Below, piece by piece: positions 1-10,715 of a DNA stretch of 64,000 bases. A program made the position numbers and the translations under genes. Each line of letters starts with the position of its first letter. The first letter of the stretch is position 1. The notes beneath the pieces were generated by a model that saw only the letters and a list, made by a program, of their open reading frames with translations, was not told where the DNA came from and ran no database searches. Source of the DNA: Hyaloraphidium curvatum. Lineage: Eukaryota; Monoblepharomycota; Hyaloraphidiomycetes; Hyaloraphidiales; Hyaloraphidiaceae. The DNA lies in the NCBI GenBank assembly GCA_025558095.1, contig JAIVFI010000016.1, forward strand, positions 124,001 to 188,000, read 5' to 3'.

Positions 1-1808
1 GCTGGGCGGGGGTGCGGCGCTGCTCCGGGACGCGGGGCTGTACGACCTCAAGCCGAGGGGGGCGGCGGTGTCGCAGATGCCGCCGCTGGAGCAGACCAAG
101 ATCGTCGAGGGGGTGGGCGTGTGCGGGATGATGGCATCGATCGGTGGGTTCCTCGCGGGGGGAGCGTGCATGCATTCGGACTGACGGGGGCCTTTCAGCC
201 TCGCTCCTGAGCACCATCTCCCTCCCCCGGCCGGCCCTCAAGTACGCCGACGCCCTCCTCTACAACTCGGCCGCCTCGGTCCGCCGTTCGCAGGCCTCGA
301 CCGTGGACCTCATGGACCGCCCTCCCCAGCGGGACCCCCTGTTCCCCGTTTTGCTCCCCTCGGGCCCGCAGGTGGCCTACCTCTCCCTCCTGCAGCTCCT
401 AGACCGGCAGCCCGGCGACGCCGGCCCGCGGGCGGACCTGGCCGGCCTGGACGGGCTCCTCCTCGCGCTGAGGCTGGCCCCCGAACGGTTCCGGAGCTTC
501 CCCCCCGAGACGCGCGACGCGGGGCTGCGGATGCTGCAGGACGCGGTCAGGGCGATGCGGGCGAATCTGCTGGACGAGGAAGGCGGGTGGGTTCTCACGG
601 AGTCGGGGGCGGTGCCGCGGGGCGCGGCGGCGGCGGAAAAAGCCAGGGCGCGGGCGGAGGAGCTCGCTTTGCGGGCGACGGGAAGGCTCGGCGGGGACAG
701 GAGGGGCCTGCAGCGGCGGGTGGATGCGGGGAAGCTGCTCGCGATGCTCGAGGTGGCGCGGGCGCAGCTGATGGGTTCGGCGGGACTGTTTGCCTGGGTT
801 GCGGACGGGGGGACGGAGCCGCAGTGGGAGCGGGATCTGCGCAGCGGATGGGCGAGGGACGGGCTCGAGGCGCTGGGTGCCGTCGTGAGCGAGGTCGTGG
901 AGGCGGGGGAGGAGGCCAAGGCGCAGAACGGGAGGGCGAGGAGGGAGGCGGCGCTGGCGTCGGTGCTGGCGTCGCCCGTGCGCGCGGACGGGACGGTGGT
1001 GGCGCCGCCGCGATCGACGTCGCGGCGGAGGCGGCAGGGGTCATCGGACTCGGGCAAGTCGGGGCCGCCGGTTAAGCCGCCGCTCGCGGAAAGGCTGGCG
1101 GCACTGTGCCAGGAGTGGCTGCAGGATTCGATGCAGGGGCTGCCGAGCATCGCCGAGGACGAGGCGGGGACGCCGCTCAGCCCCGAGCCGTCGCCGGCTT
1201 CGGACGGGCCCTGGGCGAGGGCCGGTGTGCGCATGCCCTTCATGCCGACTACGGCGCTCGCGCGCATTCTGGAATCCGTCGCGGAGCTGGGCGCCGTTCG
1301 GTACCCCGAGAACCCGTTCGCGATGGCGTCGGCAGACCCGGCCACGACACTGGTTACGCCGCTGCCCTACGAGATCGGCGAGCTGCTGCGGCAGACGGCG
1401 CAGGCGCTCGCACTCAAGCACACGCTGGGTTCGTGCCGGGCGTGCCTCGCGGCCTTTGCCAGGCGGGTCGCGGACGGCGAGGGCTCGGCCCTGCGCCCCG
1501 TGGCTTCCCTCCGGCGCTCCTCGACGGGCGGCGCCCGGCGCTCGGACTCTGCCCGCACGCAGATCTCCCCGCCCGGCCCGCGCAACTCGTCGCTGTCGCA
1601 GGCCAACGGCCCGCCGCCCTCGGCTGGCTCGGACCCAGCGCGCGCGCCCAGCGTGCGCAGGAGCGACTCTCTGCTGGTGTCCAAACGCAGAGGGCCGTCG
1701 CAGGACGACTGGGTCGCGGGGCTGCTGGGGGAGATGGGCGGGGCGTGCCCGCACGTGGATCCGGCGGCGGCGCAGGGGTCGTCTGTGGTGAGGGAGGTGG
1801 TTGCTTGA
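1..1808 (+). CDS. Hypothetical protein, 5' partial
   Basis: Runs in from the left edge and ends at TGA 1806-1808. I read two exons: 1-143 (in frame from base 2) and 199-1808, separated by a 55-nt intron 144-198 that starts GTGGGT, has a CTGAC branch-like site and ends TTTCAG. The join keeps frame: exon 1 ends in phase 1 and exon 2 continues ASLLSTISLPRPALKYADALLYN. The visible part is about 580 residues, mostly helical, Ala/Arg/Glu rich, with a Ser/Arg/Pro-rich disordered C-terminal third (from about residue 480) holding repeated RRSDS/RRSS-type motifs that look like possible basophilic kinase sites. No signal peptide or membrane segment is visible in the part present. I do not recognise the family. 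The long antisense reading frames over this gene are GC-driven shadows. Confidence 0.7.
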
Positions 1809-1914
1809 GAGGAGGGAGGCAATGTGCGGGAATGACATGTAGGAAAGGACATCTACTTTGACTTGAAGACCATCTGACATGCTGCCCATCATTTTCCAAT
1901 CTGCCCCTTTTACT

Positions 1915-2367
1915 TTACGACCAGGCAGCGTTCTGGAGGACGATGCGATATCCGTCGGGGTCCTCGAAGGTCCGCCCCTCGCGGTCCCAGTACGGGTTGA
2001 ATGCCGGCACCGCCTTGTGTCCCGTCGCCTCCACGCGTGCCACCGCTGCCTCCCACGCGGCCTTGTCGGGCAGGTAGAACACGAGCAAGTTGTCCTCCGT
2101 CGGCGCCCTCCCGACGTCGTGTCCGTGCTTGCGCGTGAACTCGAGGTGGTACGCTGCGCCTTTGTGGCCGAGCATGACCCCGTCGAAGCCGTCGTGGTCG
2201 CGGAATGTGTAGAGCTCCTCGAAGCCCAGCGAGTCGCGGTAGAAGGCGACGACCGCGTCGAGGTCGTTCGTGGGGCGGGCCACACGCAGGTGCGCCCCGC
2301 GCACGCCAGGCGCGGACATCGGGGTGTCCGTGGGAGAAGACGAGTCGGTGCCCGCCGCGGCTGCCAT
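1915..2367 (-). CDS. VOC/glyoxalase-family protein
   Basis: Single-exon gene of 150 residues. It shows one vicinal-oxygen-chelate half with the usual order: HLRVARPTNDLDAVVAFYRDSLGFEEL at the start of the fold (about residues 26-52), a central strand AAYHLEFTRKHGHD, a loop with DNLLVFYLPD, and the C-terminal FEDPDGYRIVLQNAAWS signature. H26 and the Glu in YHLEF are candidate metal ligands. Families with this layout include glyoxalase/bleomycin-resistance proteins and YycE-like proteins; most have no known substrate. An internal Met at residue 17 (MSAPGVRG) could be the true start, because the first 16 residues are Ser/Ala/Thr rich. It is convergent with the gene to its left, with a 106-nt spacer. 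Confidence 0.85.
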   Translation of the reverse strand: MAAAAGTDSSSPTDTPMSAPGVRGAHLRVARPTNDLDAVVAFYRDSLGFEELYTFRDHDGFDGVMLGHKGAAYHLEFTRKHGHDVGRAPTEDNLLVFYLPDKAAWEAAVARVEATGHKAVPAFNPYWDREGRTFEDPDGYRIVLQNAAWS

Positions 2368-2871
2368 TTCATATGGCTTGGTGACGGCGGCGGAGAATTG
2401 CCGGTGCGCAGCACGGCGTCCCCACCGGCTTCCGACTTTCTCCGGCTTGGCACTGCCCAGAACGATGGATTGCTACAGCGTGACGGGCGAAACGGACAGA
2501 TGACCATGCAGACGACGGCGGACTTCGACGTAAAATACCTTATGGGAGACAGGGCTCTATGTACGCCCCTTTGGAAAGTGCCTGTACCGAATCCAAGCCG
2601 CTGCCTAGGTCACAAGCCAGATTTCTGAGGAAAGCATCTCCATGGCGGGATACAGAAGCGTCCCGATTGCCCATGCGGACGAATCCTTGGGCCCGTTGCA
2701 GCGCAAGGGATTGGAACAAACGTCGAGTCACATCGGACTCCCGCTCTTCCGCGCCTGTCACGGCACGGCGAACGACTCAGCCCCTACTAGACAACACTCT
2801 TTCCTCTGCTGCGGACTTCGGTCCACCCCTGGGCCAGTTTTGGCCGCAACCTGCACCGCAAACCATGCAAT
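2368..2871. other. Intergenic, nothing recognised
   Basis: Divergent spacer of about 500 nt between the glyoxalase-family gene (minus) and the Popeye-like gene (plus). It is less GC-rich than the flanks and has only short reading frames without family features. It presumably carries both promoters. Confidence 0.5.
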
Positions 2872-3870
2872 ATGCCGTCGAACGTCTGGGCACAACTCGC
2901 ATCCTTCTTCTTCGTCCTCGCGGCCGTGTTTGCCGACCTCCTCCTCCTCCGCTTCTGCCTCGTCGCCGCCAATGCCCTGCTCGTCGTAGCGGCCGCCGTC
3001 GGCTTCCCGCTGTGGCCAGACGTGGCCGGCCAGGGGGTCGCCATCGATACGCTGGTCTGGTCGTCAATTTCGCTCGCTTTACACCTCTGGGCCCTAATTC
3101 GGCTCCTGCTGGACGAGCGGCCGCTGCCACCGCTCCCCGACCCGGACGACGAGGGGCTCTTCCAGTACTTTGCCACGCGCACCGGCATCGGCCGGTCCGA
3201 CTTCATCTTCATCATCGAACGGGGCAAATGGACCCACGTTTCCGCCCCCGGGAAGCGGATACCGTGCACCGACGCCCTGCATGTGATCGTGGACGGTCTG
3301 GTCGAGTGCGAGGTGCAGGGATGGAAGCGCCGCGCGGCGGACGAGTTCCGCGAGGGGACGCACCGCTTCGCCCTCGGCAGCGGCGAGCTGTTCGACCTCA
3401 GCCTTGCCAACGCGTTCCGGCTGCCCATCGGGTTTTACAACAGGGAGTTTTCCGCGGCCACCCGGACAGCGGACGTGCTGCTGTTCTCGTGGACGCGCGA
3501 GGCGCTGGACCAGCTTGCGTCGGGCCCGCCGGTGGTCCAGCAGGCGATGAAAAACCTGGTTGCGTTCGCGGTCGCCGACGTCGCGCACCGGCAGCGGCTC
3601 GCCGAGACCGAGGGTGTCGAAGGCACGCTCAAGAGGGGCCTGAGGCATCCGGACTTCCGCGTGCCCCTGCCGGGGGAGGACGAGCCGCCCCCCAAGCCCT
3701 TCTTGCGGCGGGTCGGGGCCTGTTTCATGTGGATCCTGAAGTCCATGGATCCCAGGCCGCCGCAGGGACTGCGGCACTACGCCGTGCCGAAGCAGTACAT
3801 CGAGGACACGGGGACGCTGCGGAGGCAGTCGGTGTCGAGCGTGGTTAGCCCCCCGAGCGGACTGGCGTGA
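2872..3870 (+). CDS. Popeye-like membrane protein with cyclic-nucleotide-binding-like fold
   Basis: Single-exon, 332 residues. The first 85 residues hold two or three hydrophobic segments (about 5-28, 30-48 and 58-80). A cytosolic domain of about 200 residues follows. It begins with FATRTGIGRSDFIFIIERGKW, then a stretch rich in short beta-strands (VSAPGKRIPCTDALHVIVDGLVECEVQ ... FALGSGELFDLSLANAF) that resembles the beta-roll of cyclic-nucleotide-binding domains. Popeye-domain proteins have this layout: three membrane helices then a CNBD-like domain that binds cAMP through a divergent phosphate-binding cassette. I do not see the canonical Popeye DSPE/FQVT motifs, so the assignment is by architecture only. 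The C-terminal 60 residues are Pro/Ser rich. It could instead be an unrelated membrane protein with a cupin-like domain. Confidence 0.5.
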   Translation: MPSNVWAQLASFFFVLAAVFADLLLLRFCLVAANALLVVAAAVGFPLWPDVAGQGVAIDTLVWSSISLALHLWALIRLLLDERPLPPLPDPDDEGLFQYFATRTGIGRSDFIFIIERGKWTHVSAPGKRIPCTDALHVIVDGLVECEVQGWKRRAADEFREGTHRFALGSGELFDLSLANAFRLPIGFYNREFSAATRTADVLLFSWTREALDQLASGPPVVQQAMKNLVAFAVADVAHRQRLAETEGVEGTLKRGLRHPDFRVPLPGEDEPPPKPFLRRVGACFMWILKSMDPRPPQGLRHYAVPKQYIEDTGTLRRQSVSSVVSPPSGLA

Positions 3871-4407
3871 TGATGTGGGAACAGCTACCGTCTGATCTGA
3901 AGCATCTCTTTGTCGTGTGTAAATGCAACTTCGTCTATTACTCGTCTAAAAATGAAATCCATCGCATCGCTGATCTATTTAATTGAAAGGCCGGTTCCGA
4001 AGCTGCTGAGCCTTTCCGATGCCCGGAAGACGATGTATGCGGGGCACATCGTGCACTGCGCCAACCGATCTGCGCGGGCTGAAACAGTCCGCCCCAACAG
4101 CAGACGGTGCCACGCCGTTACGCCGGCGTCGACAAGGGGGAGATCCGCAAACTCCCAGGAGTAGGGGAACGTACCGGCGCGCCTCGGCAGCCCGACCTCG
4201 GCGGCGGCGACCCCGTAGACCAAGACCCCAGACCCGGACCACGCGAGAGGGTACTAACTTGTTGAGCGTTGCCGTTGTTCATGGTTGGCGCGGCGTTGGT
4301 GAAGGGCGACGAGGAAGGAGTGGAAAGGAGGAAACAGGTGAGTGGGGTTGTTGATATTTTGTCCGCGGCCCTTTGCTTCTCACATCCATTTCTTGACGAG
4401 TCAAACA
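3871..4407. other. Intergenic; possible short upstream exon
   Basis: Spacer before the CCCH/PIN-like gene. ATG 4281 opens 19 codons that end exactly at a strong donor (CAG|GTGAGT, 4338), and a CAG acceptor lies at 4411-4413, so a 5' exon 4281-4337 is possible. Splicing it to 4414 would still leave the frame problem described for the next gene. Nothing else is recognised. Confidence 0.4.
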
Positions 4408-5725
4408 ATGCAGTCCTCCCGAGCGCCGTGCCGCTTCTTTGCGAGGATACTGCCGCTTCGGGGACGAATGCCATTTCCTGCACAACGAGGTCACTTGGAC
4501 GACGCTTCCCAGTTCGGAGGGCAGGCGGAAGGTGTTCATGGACGCGCTGAACTTCCTCCGCCGCTTTTACGACGTAAAGTTCGGCCACCGAGACCCTTGG
4601 AGAGCCCTGGACGAGATGGAAAGGAGGGTCCGGCGATTCGCTGCAGCGGCCGCCGAGTCGGGCATCGATGTTGTGGCGGTGGTCGATGCCGGGTGCCTGA
4701 CGGACGAAGCGGTCGAAAAGTGGAGGCAGAGGAGGAGGAAAGAGATCGAGAGCGAGAAGAGGCCCATGCCCCTGGCCGCCGACGTCCTCCTCGGGGATTG
4801 CTTGGCGGCGAGCGGCATCCCAGTTGTGCGGCCCCGAGGCGCGGACGCCGACGACGCGATCGCGGCCCTCGCCGTCGTCGAAGGGGGAATCGTGCTCAGC
4901 GAGGATTCGGACTTTCATCGTTACTCGCCGGAGCCCGAAATCGCCATCGACTTCGAGATCGTCGGCGGTCAGCTCGGGCTCTTGATGCCACCGCCGAGGA
5001 GGCGTTCCAAAGCGTCGCCGCGCGCCATCGATCCATCCCTCGCATCCACCTACAAGGCGGGAGGAGACGGGACGGACAAGTGCCTGGCGGCCTCCACCGA
5101 GGAGCTGATCAGGCGCGGCGCGACCAGCTCGTCCGACAAGCTCTTGGGAAGCCTCCACGCGCTCGCGAAGCCCCTCAGGGCGGCGATCCTTGCCCGCCTG
5201 GGAGAAGCTTCGGTCATGGTCGAATACCCAATCTGGAACAGCGACCTCGGCGAGGTCGAGTGGATCGTCGAGCGCGTTGGGGCAAAGGCCGATCCGGCGA
5301 TCGGTGCGATCCTCGATAAACCCGCGGCAATCCTTGACTGGCTCGAAGCTCGGGACATGAAACTAGATACTGGCCACGAGGAGGCATCGTGGCGCAACCG
5401 GGAGCGGGCTTTCAATCGGGCCGCGATCGCGGCCGAGGTGCACCAAGCAGCGCAGTTGAAGAGCGGGAAGGTGCCGTCGATCCTATCCATCATGAAGGGC
5501 TTGCGGGGTCGGTTCCCGGCGGCCGAGCCCGACCTGCCGGGTATGATGCAGTGGATCTCGCTCGGATCGCAGCGTCCGCCGCCTCAGGAAGTCGAGACGA
5601 GGGTCAACTGCCGGACCTGCAGGCGCGAGTTCAGCATCACGAGGTCGGAAGCTGAATGGTTCACGAGCAAAGGTTTCTCCCTTCCTGAGCGGTGCCAGGA
5701 GTGCCGGCGGAGGCGAAGGGGTTAG
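4408..5725 (+). CDS. CCCH zinc-finger / PIN-like nuclease-fold protein, frameshifted near the start
   Basis: The main frame (4439-5725) encodes about 428 residues. Three parts are visible. At the very N-terminus is the end of a CCCH finger (RGYCRFGDECHFLH). Next is a PIN/FEN-like domain with spaced acidic residues: FMDALNF, VVAVVDAGCL, GADADDAIAALA and VLSEDSDFHRY. At the C-terminus is a probable zinc ribbon (CRTCRREF ... CQECRR). The natural start is ATG 4408, which reads MQSSRAPCRFFA and supplies the first Cys of the finger, but it is in another frame. The frames would meet if two bases (CG) were restored in GCG at 4441-4443. This is either an assembly indel or a real lesion. If functional, an RNA-binding ribonuclease-like role is an inference from domain order. 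Confidence 0.7.
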
Positions 5726-6153
5726 CTGATGTGGTTGACAATGTACACGATACCTTAGCAGCTCGCTTACCGTCGTTGCCGTGTCGTCACTTGTACCGCC
5801 AGTGATGGATGACTGCTCACGTGAATGAATTCCATCGTTGGTTTGGCCACCGTGTCCGTAATAGGCGTGGACGGAGTGCAATGAGTGGCAGAATATGCGT
5901 CAGTAATTGCGCGGAGTCGGCTCGGCCGCGTTTCTTGGCTGGCACGGCAACAGACGGTGCGCTTGCGGCTTTCTCATTGTGTTTCGGCTCGGGGTCTGAG
6001 CCGGCCTTCTGGTGCCACATGGTTTGCCTTTTCAGGGGGCTGTTTCGGCGTGCTCGGACGTCATCCCATGCAACTGCAACCCACAGCGCAACGTCAACCG
6101 GGCACCAGCCCGCGCATGAACGATCGACCCGTCATCATTCCCCCGGAACCAAA
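5726..6153. other. Intergenic, nothing recognised
   Basis: About 430 nt of lower GC than its surroundings between two plus-strand genes. It has no convincing coding stretch, tRNA-like fold or strong repeat. It presumably holds the terminator of the CCCH/PIN-like gene and the promoter of the secreted repeat protein. Confidence 0.5.
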
Positions 6154-7192
6154 ATGCTCCGCGCCCCTCTCCTTTTACTCGCGCTCGTCGCCGGAGTTGC
6201 GAGGTGGGCAGTGCCCCCGGCCCGCTTGGGCGCCGGCTGACGGAGTCCGTTTCCCCGAACGCAGCGCCGCCGCTGCCCCGAGGGCCTCCGTGCTGTTTGC
6301 CCGCAGCTGCGCCGAGTGCGCCGATGAGTTCTTTTGGTTGGGATCCTTGACTTGCCGCGGGAAGACGAGGATCCGTGCTGACGCCGCCGTTTCCCCCCGC
6401 AGCGAATTCGCCCACCCCGGCGCGCCGCCCGACCGCCCCATCGCCTGCGTGTCGCACGCCGACCGGCGCACCCTGTACCGCCGCTACGCTGCGGTCGACT
6501 GCCTCGCAGACCCCGGGCTCGCCGGCAGGCGCTTCGAGATCACCCAGCCAGATTTGTTGGCTTCGTGCCTGACCGTCGCCGGGTCCGCCCCACCATACCG
6601 GTTCGAGCTGCACGTGGATAAGTCGTGCGCGGAAGTCTCAGGGTTGCCGCCGGACATCACCTATGCGGTGCCGGCCTCGGGCGGCACCCCAGGGTCCTGC
6701 TTCGATATGTCTTTCCTCTCGAGGTCAGCCGACTACTACCCGCCTGACAATTACGGCGCGCGCTTCTCGGAAGGTTGCGAGTCGTTCAACGTCTTCCTCA
6801 ATAACAGCGCCTGCAGCGGAGGACCCGGTACCCGGTTTGATGTGCCGTCGTCGATCGACTGCCTTGCGACCACGGCCCTGGCCGGCAAGATGTTCGGGGC
6901 CGAAGTCATCGATGGCGAAGGATTTTGCATCGTCGTCACCGGCGCCGCGCCGCCCTATGGCGCGGACTTCTACAACGACTTGTGCACGGACTACCGGGGC
7001 GGCGTCAACCAGACCAGCCCCATCCCCCTCGGCTTCCCAACCTCGGGCGGCACCCCCGGCACGTGCTTCGAGGTGTCGAACGGAGCTGCCGTGCTGATTG
7101 TCAGCGCCCGCTTTGTCACCACCTGCGACCGGATCGACGCTTTCAACGAACCATCCTGCGGTGGTCTCAATGAGAGGATCCTACCTGCCTGA
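6154..7192 (+). CDS. Secreted protein with two Cys-containing tandem modules
   Basis: Exon 1 (6154-6203) encodes a signal peptide, MLRAPLLLLALVAGVA. An intron 6204-6264 (GTGGGC ... GGCTGACGG ... CGCAG) joins in phase to exon 2 (6265-7192), giving about 325 residues. The mature part has two related modules of about 110 residues. Each contains DCLA...LAG, a central C..V.G.APPY, and a conserved SGGTPG.CF (residues SGGTPGSCFDMSF and SGGTPGTCFEVSN). I know no named family with this pattern. A second intron ending at the strong acceptor near 6402 (GCTGACG...CCCCGCAG) is possible and would remove part of the N-terminal region, so residues 18-85 are the least certain. Confidence 0.6.
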
Positions 7193-7334
7193 TCGATCCC
7201 GGGTGGCGTGCCGAACCCTTTTGCACCGGCTGCCCAGGGGATGTATAGGCGCTTACTGAATGAGTGTTGCTGGAAGATCAAGCCAAGTCGTCCAATCCTT
7301 TTCCCGCAGCGGCACACTCGTGCAAACGTCCACG

Positions 7335-8751
7335 ATGTCCGGGGACATGGGCGAGGAGCGCCGCCGGGCCATGCTGGAAAAGAAGCGCGCCGAGGACATC
7401 GCGGCGCTGCGGAAGCAGAAGGAGGACATCGAGAAGCTCACGACCGTGAAGATCGGGGCGGACCGCTTCCAGGCGCAGAACGACAGCGTCGAGAACGCGC
7501 TCAAGGCCGCGACGGTCGGCCTGGTGCGGCTGGAGGACTTCCAGAGGATAAAGAGCGGGCTCGAGGAGCAGGCGGCGCGGGAGCGGGCGTTCGGGCCCGA
7601 GGGGGCGCGGAAGGGCGGAGACACGAAGAAGAGAAAGGAGAGGGAGAAGGGGAAAGTGAAGCTGTCGTTCGGAGAGGACGAGGAGGAGGCTGAGGGCGAG
7701 AACGGGGCCGCGGAAAAGGAGGCGGAGGAGGTGTCGACGCCGACCAACGGGCACGCCAACGGACGCGACGGATCCGCGGAGCCCAACGGCGAAAACGGGG
7801 AAGGTCGGTCATCTATTCTCGGCCCGGCAATTGGAGGAACAAAGGACCGGCAACGAGGATATCTTTCCCCAGACGGGGCCCGACGCTCTTCGACCCGTGA
7901 GGACCGCGCGCCGCGGTTGCCGCGGACGCGTCGCGAGCGGGCGACCGAGGGAGATGGAGGCACATAATCTTCTCTCTGAGCCGCACATGGGCTCGTTGGC
8001 GTGTTCTTCCTTCGATTGGGGGCGTTTCTGACCTTGGGGCTCCTGTTGGCAGACGCGCCGGCATTCAAGAAGAAGAAGATCAGCAAGAACCCCACTGTCG
8101 ACACCTCCTTCCTCCCCGACCGCGAGCGCGAGGAAGCCGAGCACCGGGAGCGCCAGCGGCTGAAGGAGCAGTGGCTTTTGGAGCAGGAGAAGATCAAGGG
8201 CGAGACCATCACCATCACCTACTCGTTCTGGGACGGCTCGGGCCACCGCAAGACCGTGGACGTCAAGAAGGGGGACACGGTGTCGACGTTTCTCGAGAAG
8301 GTCCGGCAGCAGTGGCACGAGTTGCGCGGGACCAATGTGGACAATATGATGTTCATCAAAGAGGACCTGATCATCCCCCAGGTTGGTTCTGGCTTCGCGC
8401 AGCTTATTTCTCGCCTCATTTCTCTCCGATCAGCACTACACCTTCTACGACTTCATCCTCAACAAGACCCGCGGCAAGTCAGGCCCGCTCTTCAACTTCG
8501 AGGTCAAGGACGACGTCCGGCTGCTCAACGACGCCTCGATCGAGGTCGAGGAGGCGCACGCGGGCAAGGTCGTCGAGAGGGCGTGGTACGAGCGCAACAA
8601 GCACATATTTCCTGCGAGCCGGTGGGAGGTGTTCGATCCGGAGAAGGTGGGATTTCGCCGATCGCGTCGCCTGGCGGGTCGTTGACCCACGGATTCGTGC
8701 CAGGACTACGGTCGCTATACGATCAAGGATCTGACGAAAGGAATCAATTGA
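7335..8751 (+). CDS. XAP5/FAM50 family nuclear protein
   Basis: Four exons, 7335-7803, 8053-8381, 8434-8646 and 8704-8751, give 352 residues; all three joins preserve frame. The N-terminal helix ([19 protein letters not shown]) and the STVGLV-like site ([12 protein letters not shown]) match XAP5/FAM50. So do the acidic linker and the highly conserved C-terminal half: [78 protein letters not shown] and [10 protein letters not shown]. Family members are nuclear and linked to transcription or splicing control (FAM50A, plant XCT, fission yeast Xap5). The first intron (249 nt, donor GTCGGT) is much longer than the other introns of the gene. An upstream in-frame ATG at 7260 would add 25 residues; 7335 matches the usual short N-terminus better. 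Confidence 0.93.
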
Positions 8752-9158
8752 CTTTGGTTTATGGGTTGATCTCTCATGCAGGGTCGGGCAAGGATCACGG
8801 GGAATCCCTGCGGGCACCATCCGAGGCGACGCTGGTTCGCAAGCTGTAATACATCTTGGTCTGTACTTAATTTCATTGCGCCGAGAAAGAGGTCTCGCGG
8901 CGACGCCAATGGCGGAGGTGGAGCGGAGGCGGCGACGGGCGCCCCCGGCCTCACTTTTACCCGTGCAGCGGCCCTTTGCCCTTTCTTCCGTAGCCACTTC
9001 AACTCCCACTCCGGCCCGTCGCACCGCACCGTGAGTACCCGGAAACTCGTCTTCCGGTGCTCCAATTGATTACGCCCGCCCTGCCCGGCTTCCTCCCACG
9101 GCGCCGCCGGTTTCGTGCCTGCCTCCCGGACCAACCCCAGGCCGCGCCAGCACACACG
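8752..9158. other. Intergenic, pyrimidine-rich 5' region
   Basis: About 400 nt between XAP5 and the thiolase gene. The last 200 nt before the thiolase ATG are C/T rich, as is common in highly expressed fungal promoters and leaders. A GTGAGT at 9030 could open a 5'UTR intron. No coding sequence is recognised. Confidence 0.4.
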
Positions 9159-10655
9159 ATGCCCGCCCAGGAAGCCTACATCGTCTCTGCCGTGCGCACC
9201 GCAGGAGGTCGCAAGGTCAGTTCTCGGCGTATTTGAGGGCAGCCGGAGTCTCTGCTGTCCGGCCGGAGCCCTCGCCACCACTCCTTGTTCCCCGTTTGCT
9301 CATCCGCTTTGTTCCGCAGAACGGCCGCCTGTCCAAGTGGCAGCCCGCCGACCTCGCCGGCAAGGTCATCGCCGAGGTCATCAAGCGCGCCGGCATCCCC
9401 ATCGAGAGCTCGCACCCGCAGAAGGAGGGCCCGGCCAGCATCGTCGACGACGTGATTGTCGGCTGCGTGTCGCAGGTCGGCGCGCAGGCGTCCAACATCG
9501 GCCGCATGGCCGTGCTCGCCGCCGGCCTGCCCGAATCGGTGCCCGGCACCACTGTCGACCGCCAGTGCGGCTCGTCGCAGCAGGCCATCCACTTTGCCGC
9601 CCAGGCCGTCATGTCCGGCACCCAGGACATTGTCGTTGCTGCTGGTTGGTCTCCACCCGTGCGAGAGCCCTGATCTGGGTTGCTGACGGTTCCTCAGGTG
9701 TTGAGGTCATGTCGCTTGTGCCCATCGGTGCCTCGGTCGTCGACGGCATCAAGGCCGGCCACGGCAAGATCGAGGACGCGGCCGGCATCGCCCAGCGCTA
9801 CCCCGGCATCATGTTCAGCCAGTTCGAGGGCGCCGAGCTCGTCGCCAAGCACTCGAACATCTCGCGCAAGGACATGGAGGAGATGGCCGTGCGCTCGCAC
9901 GCCAACGCCGTCCGCGCCACCAAGGAGGGCCGCTTCAAGCGCGAGATCCTGCCCCTCGCCGGCGTCAACCCCAAGAACCCCTCGCAGGAGGTGATCCACG
10001 ACACGGACGAGGGCATCAGGGCCGACACCAACCTGGACGGCCTCGCTGCCCTGCCCACGCTCAAGAAGGGCGGCATCATCACCGCCGGCCTTGCCTCGCA
10101 GATCTGCGACGGCGCTGCGGCGTGCCTGATCGTCAACGCCGAGGGTCTTGCCAAGATCCGCAAGCTCAACCCCGAGATCCGCCCGCGTGCCCGCATCGTC
10201 GCCATGGCCCTTGCCGGCTCCGACCCCGGTGAGCTTCTTCTGAAGCGATCGTTGCCGGGATTCCGCTCATCCGCCTGCTTCTTCCAGTCATGATGCTCTA
10301 CGGCCCCGTCCCCGCGACCCGCAACGTCCTCAAGAAGGCCAACATGACCATCGACCAGATGGACCTGTACGAGGTCAACGAGGCCTTCGCCAGCGTCCCC
10401 GCCGCCTGGGCCAAGGACCTCGGTGCCGACCCGGCGAAGCTGAACGTCAACGGCGGCGCGATGGCGCTCGGCCACCCGCTCGGCGGCACCGGCGTCAAGC
10501 TCATGACCACCCTGCTGCACGAGCTCGAGCGCAGCGGCAAGAGGTTCGGCCTCCAGGCCATCTGCGAGGGCGGCGGCACCGCCAACGCCACCATCATCGA
10601 GGTCATCCCCGAGGCCGAGGGCAAGAAGATCATGGGCGCCGTCGCCAAGCTCTGA
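9159..10655 (+). CDS. Thiolase (acetyl-CoA C-acyltransferase), probable peroxisomal
   Basis: Four exons (9159-9215, 9320-9644, 9698-10228, 10288-10655) encode 426 residues, the normal thiolase length. Signatures present are: EAYIVSAVRTAGGRK at the N-terminus; the nucleophilic Cys in TTVDRQCGSSQQAIHFAAQA; NVNGGAMALGHPLGGTG with the catalytic His; and the C-terminal CEGGGTANATI loop (second catalytic Cys). EVNEAFA is also intact. The DRQCGSSQQ form is typical of the bacterial/actinobacterial-like acetyl-CoA acetyltransferase branch rather than the NRQC/NKVC forms. The protein ends AVAKL, so the final AKL is a type 1 peroxisomal signal variant. This suggests beta-oxidation or acetoacetyl-CoA chemistry in peroxisomes; direction and chain length cannot be read from sequence. 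Confidence 0.93.
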
Positions 10656-10715
10656 GCGGGTTCGTTGACTTGCGATTGTGTGTATTCTTGCCAAAAGAGG
10701 CGGGGAGTCGTGCGG

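Noticed and set aside
377..1345. Long minus-strand open frame opposite the first gene
   Set aside because: Antisense frames of this kind recur opposite almost every gene here because of high GC; it has no motif, while the plus frame continues through a good intron.
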